DNA of 51,250 bases, from contig JBGZFC010000026.1 in assembly GCA_041846575.1 (NCBI GenBank), positions 1 to 51,250 on the forward strand, read 5' to 3'. The position numbers were made by a program, and so were the translations under genes. Within the stretch, counting starts at the first letter, position 1. Each line of letters begins with the position of its first letter. Origin of the DNA: JBGZFC01 sp041846575 (GTDB lineage: Bacteria; Bacteroidota; Bacteroidia; Bacteroidales; Dysgonomonadaceae). This document shows, piece by piece, positions 17,617-23,802 of this stretch. The notes under the pieces are model-generated. The model made no database searches, was not told where the DNA came from, and worked only from the letters and a program-made list of their open reading frames with translations.

Positions 17617-17938
17617 AAGCTTAAGTATAAAATGTTTTCTGCAAATTTATAAAAAAAAATTACTCCCTATTGTTTTAAAGAGTAATTTTTTCGATAAAAA
17701 TCTATTAATTTATAAGAAATAGATTAAAACTACTATCAATTTATTAGATAATTCAATAATTTGCAATAAAACAGAAAGTAGTTTTTCGTCGGAGGTATTT
17801 GCAATCCCGACATTTATAAAGTTTTCTCGTTTACTAAAAACTTGTCAACACAACCATTACATATTGGCACATTATCAAATTAGCACATTAAATTAAACCG
17901 TAAATTCTGATGTCTTGAGTCTTGTGCCTTGCGTCTTT
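17617..17938. other. Intergenic region with -7 box, hairpin and dispersed repeats
   Basis: No gene is visible in this 322-bp stretch. It contains, left to right, a minus-strand TAAATTTG -7 box for proline dehydrogenase (17642-17649), a 12-bp-arm inverted repeat (17654-17691), a hairpin of the GTCGG...CCGAC family (17788-17811) related to copies at 31717 and 38812, and a TCTTG-rich run (17910-17940) resembling runs near 23679, 39031 and 39141. Confidence 0.6.
17654..17691 (-). terminator. AT-rich inverted repeat, possible terminator
   Basis: Twelve-base arms AAAAAATTACTC and GAGTAATTTTTT flank a 14-nt loop. Read on the minus strand the hairpin is followed by a run of T, as in an intrinsic terminator, and could end transcripts arriving from the tonB and DJ-1 genes. 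It also sits just upstream of the proline dehydrogenase -7 box (17642-17649), so an operator role is possible. The stem is AT-rich and therefore weak. Confidence 0.4.
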
Positions 17939-18487
17939 TTACAAAAGCAATCCTTTTTGCACTTCGTCTCTTACAGATTTGCCTGCTAAACTTTCAACAA
18001 GCTGCAATGCAAAATCGAAAACAAAACCGGGTCCTTTTCCTGTAATAATATTGTCTGACATAGCTACACTTTCGTTAGTAACTTTAGCTCCTCCCAATTT
18101 AGATTCAAATCCGGGGTAACATGTAGCATTTTTTCCGTCAAGCAATTTCAGATCGCCCAAAACCATCGGAGCTGCACAAATTGCTGCAACAAATTTCTCT
18201 TTTTGAGCAAATTCAACCACCTGTTTTTTCAGTTGGATGTGTTCATTCAGATTTTGAGCACCCGGCATACCTCCGGGTAGAACTATCATATCAAATGTAG
18301 AAAAATCTACTTCACCAAAAGTTTTATCAGCCGACACAGCTATTCCGTGAGCTCCTTTCACCTCTTTTTTATCGGTTATAGAGATTGTTTCAACAGAAAT
18401 TTCTGCTCTTCTTAAAATATCTACTGTTCCTAATGCTTCAATTTCTTCAAAGCCGTCAGCTAAAAATAACGCTACCTTTTTCATCAT
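17939..18487 (-). CDS. DJ-1/PfpI family protein (ThiJ-like)
   Basis: A 182-residue protein of the DJ-1 clade of the DJ-1/PfpI superfamily. The nucleophile-elbow cysteine is Cys104 in A-A-I-C-A-A-P, with the conserved glutamate in D-G-F-E-E-I-E near residue 14 and V-L-P-G-G-M-P-G near 70. Members act as deglycases, chaperones or redox sensors, and the exact role cannot be read from sequence. Two consecutive ATG codons start the frame. It lies 17 nt after tonB on the same strand, so it is probably the last gene of the pdxJ-exbB-exbD-tonB operon. Confidence 0.9.
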   Translation of the reverse strand: MMKKVALFLADGFEEIEALGTVDILRRAEISVETISITDKKEVKGAHGIAVSADKTFGEVDFSTFDMIVLPGGMPGAQNLNEHIQLKKQVVEFAQKEKFVAAICAAPMVLGDLKLLDGKNATCYPGFESKLGGAKVTNESVAMSDNIITGKGPGFVFDFALQLVESLAGKSVRDEVQKGLLL

Positions 18488-18504
18488 TTTCCCTTTTGTA
18501 TTAA

Positions 18505-19293
18505 TTAATTAAGTTTAAAATTATAAGTTATAGTGCCCTTTTGATTATTTACACTGTTGATTTCGACAAATTTTGTTCGTCGAGCCGCTCGTAAAGCCTC
18601 ATTTCGAAGGGTGTTGTCTGGAGTGTTTGTTCCACGACCAATTACCGCATTGATAACATTACCGCGCGGATCTACCGTGATGTTTATGACCACTTTTCCA
18701 TAATCGTTCGCTGAATAGCTTGGTTCCACAAGTCCGCCCGGTCCTACACCTCTTCCGCCCAAATCGTAAGTGTGCCCGACACCTCCTATTCCGGTTGATG
18801 CTCCTTGCGATGCATTTCCCGTAGCAACACCTTGTGTTCCGCTTCCCTGAGTAGTGCCTCTGCCGGATGCGTTTTCTCCGAAAAGACCCGACATTTGTTG
18901 GTCTATCTCTCTGCGACGTTTTTCCTTATCTCTTTGACGACGTTTTTCCTCATCTTGGGCACGTTGCTTTTGTTGGGCAAGACGTTTCTGTTCATCTTTA
19001 CGTTGTTGTTCACGTATATCAATGGTTGACTCCGTTTTTTGAGCTATAAGAGGTTCGTCAACAGCTTTTACTGATGAAGATGATGATTCAGTAACAGAAG
19101 AGACTGTTTCGGAATGTGGAGCCTCCGTCGTGCCACTTGCATCCGGAACATTTCCAAACATAACAGGGATACCGCCCAATTCATTATCAGGCGTAACTAT
19201 CTCAAGATAAGAAAAAAAGAGTATCAGAAATAAAAGTACGGCAAGTATTGCAGTACCGGTCATTCCGATTATTTTCTCTTTATTTACTGACAT
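18505..19293 (-). CDS. tonB: TonB-like energy transducer
   Basis: A 262-residue protein with an N-terminal membrane helix (about residues 10-30) and a C-terminal TonB domain (about 190-262), ending in G-T-I-T-Y-N-F-K-L-N. Instead of the Pro-Lys spacer of Escherichia coli TonB there is a strongly charged Gln/Lys/Arg/Glu helix (about 85-135), followed by a Gly/Ser/Thr-rich flexible segment (about 140-185). TonB proteins carry the proton-motive energy of ExbB-ExbD to outer-membrane transporters. It follows exbD after 64 nt. A TolA-like role is possible because of the helical spacer. Confidence 0.88.
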   Translation of the reverse strand: MSVNKEKIIGMTGTAILAVLLFLILFFSYLEIVTPDNELGGIPVMFGNVPDASGTTEAPHSETVSSVTESSSSSVKAVDEPLIAQKTESTIDIREQQRKDEQKRLAQQKQRAQDEEKRRQRDKEKRRREIDQQMSGLFGENASGRGTTQGSGTQGVATGNASQGASTGIGGVGHTYDLGGRGVGPGGLVEPSYSANDYGKVVINITVDPRGNVINAVIGRGTNTPDNTLRNEALRAARRTKFVEINSVNNQKGTITYNFKLN

Positions 19294-19357
19294 TTGGTAA
19301 TTGTGATTTTTTTGTCGTGATATTCACAAACTTTCGACAAATATTATTTTCGTTGGT

Positions 19358-19765
19358 TTAATTGGGGCGTGTCATCAAAACCATCTTAAACTGATTTTGA
19401 TTTGCAATATCCAATATACGCACAATTTCACGATAGGGCACATTTTCATCGGCATAAAGAGCCACGAAAATATCCGGTTCGGCAGAGTAAACCGATTGCA
19501 GAAATGGAGTTATCTGCTCGAAAGAGACTTGTCGCTCGGTTTCATTGGCATTTGCCACGTAATAATTCAAATCGGCATCAATAGTAACTCTGGTAATAGG
19601 TTTTGCCTGTGCCTGTTGTTGCGATTTAGGCAATAATACCTTTATAGCGTTTGGCACTACAATGGTAGATGTAATCATAAAGAAAATCAGCAACAGAAAA
19701 ATCACATCTGTCATTGATGCCATACTAAAGTTTGCCTCAATATTATATCGTTGTTTTAGAGCCAT
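19358..19765 (-). CDS. exbD: ExbD/TolR-type biopolymer transporter
   Basis: A 135-residue bitopic membrane protein with one helix (about residues 17-38) that carries the functional aspartate in S-M-T-D-V-I-F-L-L-L (Asp20), the residue thought to take part in proton conduction. The periplasmic part resembles ExbD/TolR, with the typical A-L-Y-A-D-E-N-V-P-Y near residue 100. It forms the motor with the ExbB-like protein encoded 55 nt upstream and drives the TonB-like protein encoded next. Confidence 0.92.
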   Translation of the reverse strand: MALKQRYNIEANFSMASMTDVIFLLLIFFMITSTIVVPNAIKVLLPKSQQQAQAKPITRVTIDADLNYYVANANETERQVSFEQITPFLQSVYSAEPDIFVALYADENVPYREIVRILDIANQNQFKMVLMTRPN

Positions 19766-19820
19766 TTTATGATATTTAAAAAGTTTTATTCAATTGAATA
19801 ATCTCCCTACAAAATCGATT

Positions 19821-20534
19821 TTATTGTATCGGTTCATTCAAAATATCCATAAACTCCATGATGTGCATCTCCAACTTGTTGATAATACCTTTTATTCTGG
19901 TTGTGAGATAGTTGTATGCAAACAGCGCTATAATTCCTACGACAAGACCACCAACTGTGGTTACAAGAGCTTCGTAGATACCTGTTGACAAAACAGTTAC
20001 GTCCACATTAGCTCCGGCACTTGCCATGCTCATAAAGGCTTTCACCATACCTGTAACCGTACCAAGAAAACCAATCATAGGCGCACCCGATGCGGTAGTT
20101 GCCATTATGGGAAGCCCTTTTTCTAATTTAGAAATTTCAATATTCCCTTGATTTTCGATAGCCGACATTACATCTGCTGTTGGACGTCCAAGTCTGGCGA
20201 TACCTTTTTCCACCATTCTTGCCGAAGGTGTATTTGAATTTCTGCAAAGGTTAACAGCTGCATCAATTTTGTCATCATGAATGTAATCTTTTATTCTATT
20301 CATAAACGATGCGTCTTCCTTACCTGCTTTGTGAATAACCAAAGTCCTCTCTATCAACACGTAAATTGCCAATAGAAGCAGAACTGCAAGAACTATCATT
20401 ATCCATCCGCCTTTTTGTGCCAATTCGAAAGCACTTATAGTTTCGGGCGCTGTCGGTTCTAATGAGGTTGCAATTGCCTGTTGTGCCTGTTGCAACGAGT
20501 CGTAAACCGGTTGAGTAATTTGTAATAAATTCAT
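19821..20534 (-). CDS. exbB: MotA/TolQ/ExbB proton channel family protein
   Basis: A 237-residue inner-membrane protein with three helices (about residues 42-62, 145-170 and 190-215) and the family motif P-M-I-G-F-L-G-T-V-T-G-M. The last two helices contain the T-x-x-G-L-V-V-G segment lining the proton channel. The N-terminal 35 residues are rich in Gln, Thr and Pro. It is 54 nt downstream of pdxJ and heads the exbB-exbD-tonB trio. Confidence 0.93.
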   Translation of the reverse strand: MNLLQITQPVYDSLQQAQQAIATSLEPTAPETISAFELAQKGGWIMIVLAVLLLLAIYVLIERTLVIHKAGKEDASFMNRIKDYIHDDKIDAAVNLCRNSNTPSARMVEKGIARLGRPTADVMSAIENQGNIEISKLEKGLPIMATTASGAPMIGFLGTVTGMVKAFMSMASAGANVDVTVLSTGIYEALVTTVGGLVVGIIALFAYNYLTTRIKGIINKLEMHIMEFMDILNEPIQ

Positions 20535-20588
20535 CTATTCAAAATTATATCATTGAAATTGAATCGTAAAGATAAGCACAATATGCTA

Positions 20589-21320
20589 TTATTCCATACT
20601 TTCGGTCGGTTTTAAACAATTTTTATAGGCTTTAATTGTTTTTTCTAATCCCATGTAGAGAGCATCGCAGATAAGCGCATGACCGATAGAGACCTCTTTA
20701 AGCCAAGGAATATTTACGTATAAATAATTGAGATTCTTCAAATTCAAGTCGTGTCCGGCATTTACGCCTAATCCTATCTTCTTGGCAAGTGTAGCAGCTT
20801 CTATGTATGGAGCAATGGCTTTTTCTCTATCTATTTTATACATATTGACATACGGCTCGGTATATAGCTCAATTCTATCAGCACCGATTTGTGACACCAC
20901 ACTTATCATTTCGGGGGCGGGATCTACAAAAATAGAAGCTCTTACTCCTAAAGATTGTATTTCGCCAACTATGTCCGTAAGAAAATCTTTGTGCGTAATT
21001 GTGTCCCATCCGGCATTGGAAGTGATAGCATCGGGTGCATCAGGTACCAATGTTACCTGTGTAGGTTTTATTTTTTTTATCAAAGACATAAACTCCGGCG
21101 TGGGATTTCCTTCAATATTAAACTCGGTTATAACCTTTGGTTTCAAATCATACACATCGGCATAACGTATATGTCTTTCATCAGGTCTTGGATGCACGGT
21201 AATACCTTCCGCACCGAAATCCTGACAATCGATTGCCACTTGTACAACATTTGGCAAATTTCCACCGCGTGCATTTCTTATTGTTGCTACCTTATTAATA
21301 TTTACGCTTAACTTCGTCAT
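20589..21320 (-). CDS. pdxJ: Pyridoxine 5'-phosphate synthase PdxJ
   Basis: A 243-residue TIM-barrel enzyme that condenses 1-deoxy-D-xylulose 5-phosphate with 3-amino-2-oxopropyl phosphate to form pyridoxine 5'-phosphate. The N-terminus has L-S-V-N-I-N-K-V-A-T-I-R-N-A-R-G-G. G-I-T-V-H-P-R-P-D-E-R-H-I, T-L-V-P-D-A-P-D, E-L-Y-T-E-P-Y, G-V-N-A-G-H-D-L-N and S-I-G-H-A-L follow in the right order. Length is normal. It is the first gene of the leftward exbB-exbD-tonB operon and is divergent from the ACT-like gene at 21455. Confidence 0.96.
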   Translation of the reverse strand: MTKLSVNINKVATIRNARGGNLPNVVQVAIDCQDFGAEGITVHPRPDERHIRYADVYDLKPKVITEFNIEGNPTPEFMSLIKKIKPTQVTLVPDAPDAITSNAGWDTITHKDFLTDIVGEIQSLGVRASIFVDPAPEMISVVSQIGADRIELYTEPYVNMYKIDREKAIAPYIEAATLAKKIGLGVNAGHDLNLKNLNYLYVNIPWLKEVSIGHALICDALYMGLEKTIKAYKNCLKPTESME

Positions 21321-21400
21321 TTTTTAAAATTTCTGTTTTAAATATTCTGATACTTTTAAATTAATCTCGAGATAAAGATGAATATCAATTAAAATTTTCT

Positions 21401-21408
21401 CATCTTTG
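21401..21408 (+). promoter_or_regulatory. Likely -7 promoter element for the ACT-like and nadK genes
   Basis: CATCTTTG matches the Bacteroidetes -7 consensus TAnnTTTG at seven of eight positions when the two free positions are counted. It would give a leader of about 40 nt before the GTG at 21455. No -33 TTTG is seen at normal spacing. Confidence 0.45.
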
Positions 21409-21454
21409 TAAGACGATACAAAATTAATACGAAATAACGACTTTAAAAATTAAC

Positions 21455-21826
21455 GTGAAAAAATTTATAGGAAAAGAACTTGAGAAGTTATCAACAACAA
21501 TTACGGTTGACCAGTTTTTCGAACTCTCGAATGCTGAAAATTCTCTTATTATTCTGCAAGTTCCGCTTGCCGACTACTCTCTTACCGATATTGCAAGAAT
21601 TGTAGAAAGCAACAGCGCCAAAATAATGAGCCTCTTCGTGCTACCCATCGCGGAAGGCACATCTCTATTGGTTTGCATCAAACTCAATATACAAGACTTA
21701 AGCATGGTGATGATGGGGCTTGAACGATTTAATTATGATATTTTATACTATTATATGAAAGATGGCACCATTACCGACACTCATAAAGAGCGTTTGGATG
21801 AGTTGCTGTTTTATCTTGACATGTAA
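21455..21826 (+). CDS. ACT-like domain protein lacking the CBS half of its family
   Basis: A 123-residue protein starting at GTG; no ATG lies upstream in frame and a stop occurs at 21425. From about residue 28 it matches the C-terminal part of the CBS-domain protein that commonly precedes nadK in Bacteroidales. The matching parts are I-L-Q-V-P-L-A-D-Y-S-L-T-D-I-A-R-I-V-E-S-N, then a second ACT-like strand pattern, then R-L-D-E-L-L-F-Y-L-D-M. The paired CBS domains expected in front (roughly 120 residues) are absent and no remnant is seen between it and pdxJ. Function is unknown. nadK follows after 20 nt, so the two are probably cotranscribed. Confidence 0.75.
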   Translation: MKKFIGKELEKLSTTITVDQFFELSNAENSLIILQVPLADYSLTDIARIVESNSAKIMSLFVLPIAEGTSLLVCIKLNIQDLSMVMMGLERFNYDILYYYMKDGTITDTHKERLDELLFYLDM

Positions 21827-21846
21827 AACATTATCAGGCAAATAAA

Positions 21847-22734
21847 ATGGAAATAGCACTTATAGGAAGCATCTTCCCCGACAGAACAGAGAGCGCCGAA
21901 CAACAGGTATTGGACGTATGTTATCTAATAGATAAGTACGGATTGACTCTTTATATATCCGGAACTTTTTTCGAATCGCTTAGTTCAAACTCTCGTAACA
22001 AGTTGATAAAATTCTGCACGTTGTTTGACACGCTACCTGCGGTTGATATGGCTATTAGTGTTGGCGGTGACGGTACTTTTTTGCGTACGGCTGCAACTGT
22101 CGGCAATTCAGGCATCCCGATTTTAGGAATAAATACGGGGCGATTGGGTTTTCTTGCAGCTATCAATTTTTCGGATGTTGAAGCCACATTGCAAGAGATT
22201 GAGCAAGGCAATTATATTATTGAAAAGCGGTCGCTACTCAAATTGAATGCGACCAACACCTCGCTCGAACCCGAATTTAACACTACAGCACTTAATGAAG
22301 TTGCCGTAATGAAACAAGATACTTCATCTATGATGACAATTCACGCTTTTATTGATGACGATTTCCTTACATCCTATCAAGCCGACGGACTGATAATTGC
22401 AACGCCAAGTGGTTCTACAGCCTACTCTATGAGTGTGGGCGGTCCGATACTTGTGCCAAACTCGCCAAGTTTTATCTTATCGCCTATCTCTCCACACAAC
22501 CTAACTTCGCGACCTTTGGTTATTGGTGACAACAGCAAAATCAGACTGACAATCGAGAGCCGAAGCCACAATTTTTTGGTTTCGCTCGACGGACAGTCAA
22601 AAATTTTCAGTGAAAACAGTGTAATAGAGATAGAAAAAGCAGATTTTGTATTGAATGTGGTAACACGTGTTGGTCACACTTTCTTCGAAACACTTCGCGA
22701 TAAATTGATGTGGGGTGTGGATGTGAGGAAGTAG
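21847..22734 (+). CDS. nadK: NAD kinase
   Basis: A 295-residue ATP-NAD kinase that makes NADP from NAD. The G-G-D-G-T motif is at residues 73-77, followed by G-I-N-T-G-R-L-G-F-L, A-L-N-E-V-A-V in the central part, and T-P-S-G-S-T-A-Y-S-M-S-V-G-G-P-I near residue 190, all diagnostic of the family. Length is normal. It is cotranscribed with the ACT-like gene upstream. After its stop comes about 1 kb dominated by repeat elements. Confidence 0.96.
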   Translation: MEIALIGSIFPDRTESAEQQVLDVCYLIDKYGLTLYISGTFFESLSSNSRNKLIKFCTLFDTLPAVDMAISVGGDGTFLRTAATVGNSGIPILGINTGRLGFLAAINFSDVEATLQEIEQGNYIIEKRSLLKLNATNTSLEPEFNTTALNEVAVMKQDTSSMMTIHAFIDDDFLTSYQADGLIIATPSGSTAYSMSVGGPILVPNSPSFILSPISPHNLTSRPLVIGDNSKIRLTIESRSHNFLVSLDGQSKIFSENSVIEIEKADFVLNVVTRVGHTFFETLRDKLMWGVDVRK

Positions 22735-22774
22735 GTGGAGTTAAAAATTAAGAGTTAAAAATTATAAAATAAAA

Positions 22775-23174
22775 ATCATTGCTCTCCGAAAAAAACACTT
22801 TATCGCCTGAATAGGCGAAATTTCCACAACCTCACTAAAGGTGCGAATCTTTTCGCGTGATAAATAATACCACACGATAGAATCATGCCTTAGCACGTAG
22901 CGGAGCAGCTTGCGGTTAGCAATAAACGTACAGACTCTGCTTGAAAAACTCAAAAAATTCTTCGGTACAGGAAGAACTTTATAAAAGTACAGCCTCTTCG
23001 GGCTGAAAGGTTTCTAAGCATTATTTCTACCGTAAACTGCTCCCGATATAACGTCGGGATTACATACGTTTATGAAAATTGGGTTTTCCAAGCCCTCTAT
23101 CTCTAATAGTCTTAAAATCGTTTACTATAAATCATTTCAGAGTAAAATGAAAATATTTATAGGATAGTGATGAT
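22775..23174. mobile_element. MITE-like element with terminal inverted repeats (copy A)
   Basis: The left end at 22775 (ATCATTGCTCTCCGAAAAA) and the right end at 23156-23174, reverse-complemented (ATCATCACTATCCTATAAA), are imperfect inverted repeats. They match the ends of the copy at 34418-34773. Both copies also share a left subterminal hairpin (TCGCCTGAATAGGCGA near 22805) followed by GCGAAATTTCCA, and a right subterminal AATCGTTTACTA followed by CAGAGTAA. The 400-bp interior has no transposase frame. It holds small stem-loops such as CAGCC-TCTTC-GGCTG and CCCGA...TCGGG. It is a non-autonomous element or insertion sequence remnant. Its right end is 1 bp from the end of the Cys-rich gene at 23176. 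Confidence 0.65.
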
Positions 23175-23175
23175 T

Positions 23176-23346
23176 TTACCTACAATTTTCTCTTTTCTTA
23201 TATTTGTCGGCTAATGCACAACTCGAACAACCACTACAGCATGATGCCGTATCGTCCTTTACAAAAAAGAGCCGATAAACCTTATATACCACTACAGCAG
23301 CAACTACAATGCCAATTAAAATAACTATTATCAACTGTATATCCAT
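23176..23346 (-). CDS. FeoB-associated Cys-rich membrane protein
   Basis: A 56-residue protein on the minus strand. The start is M-D-I-Q-L-I-I-V-I-L-I-G, one transmembrane helix spans about residues 4-21, and a cytoplasmic tail follows with the cysteine cluster C-C-S-G-C-S-S-C and then A-L-A-D-K-Y-K-K. This is the layout of the FeoB-associated Cys-rich family, whose members lie just after feoB. Here it is downstream of feoB on the same strand, 456 bp beyond the feoB stop and separated by repeats. The role is unproven; the cysteines suggest iron binding or delivery. The last residues (R-E-N-C-R) and the stop abut the repeat element ending at 23174, so the C-terminus may have been altered by that insertion. 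Confidence 0.85.
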   Translation of the reverse strand: MDIQLIIVILIGIVVAAVVVYKVYRLFFVKDDTASCCSGCSSCALADKYKKRENCR

Positions 23347-23401
23347 AATTACAAAACTAATAAATTAAACTAACTAAGAAACCGATATTATTATCACTGT
23401 A

Positions 23402-23436
23402 TTAAATGCTACAGAGTAGCAATATTTTTGTAGTTA
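23402..23436 (+). repeat. Dispersed palindromic repeat around TGCTACAGAGTAGCA
   Basis: A 35-bp unit centred on a perfect stem (TGCTAC-AGA-GTAGCA) and followed by TATTTTTGTAGT. An inverted copy at 51006-51040 matches at about 30 of 35 positions. It is non-coding and lies between feoB and its small Cys-rich partner. Confidence 0.6.
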
Positions 23437-23488
23437 CGTCAATTCTTGCATCCACAAGTTACAGAGTACAGAAATATTAATTCATATT

Positions 23489-23710
23489 GTTTCACGCGAA
23501 GGACGCTAAGAAAAGCGCAAAGGTCGCAAAGAGGTCATTGCGGTTTCAAACCGTATTGCCACCCATCTTCCGTATAAGCACAATGCATCTTTTGTTATCG
23601 CAATGTGCTTTTCTTCGGAAAATCGTGAATACAAATCCCTCCGATTAAAGAGAAAATCGAAAATTGAAAACAAAAAAAGTCTTGCATCTTGATTCTTACA
23701 TCTTGTGTCT
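23489..23710. repeat. Intergenic repeat cluster between feoB and the Cys-rich gene
   Basis: The cluster begins with a CGC/AAAG-rich run (23489-23531, TTTCACGCGAAGGACGCTAA...) that resembles 31665-31709. Next come a CGGTTT-C-AAACCG hairpin near 23540 and a long imperfect stem between about 23569 and 23625 (TTCCG...AAGCACA paired with TGTGCTT...CGGAA). A TCTTG-rich run (23679-23710) resembles runs at 17910, 39031 and 39141. No credible coding sequence is present. Confidence 0.5.
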
Positions 23711-23802
23711 ATTATAACAAAGGCACAGCCGTCGTCTCCTATCCCATAAAAAACAAGCAACTCGTAACTCAAAAAACCTTATTTACTATATGCAGAGCAA
23801 TG

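Noticed and set aside
22762..22953. A 63-codon open frame on the minus strand after nadK
   Set aside because: It lies in the repeat element A and matches no protein pattern; the same sequence type elsewhere is interrupted.
23506..23772. An 88-codon open frame on the minus strand between feoB and the Cys-rich gene
   Set aside because: It translates the CGC-rich and TCTTG-rich repeat runs, with no start context and no resemblance to known proteins.
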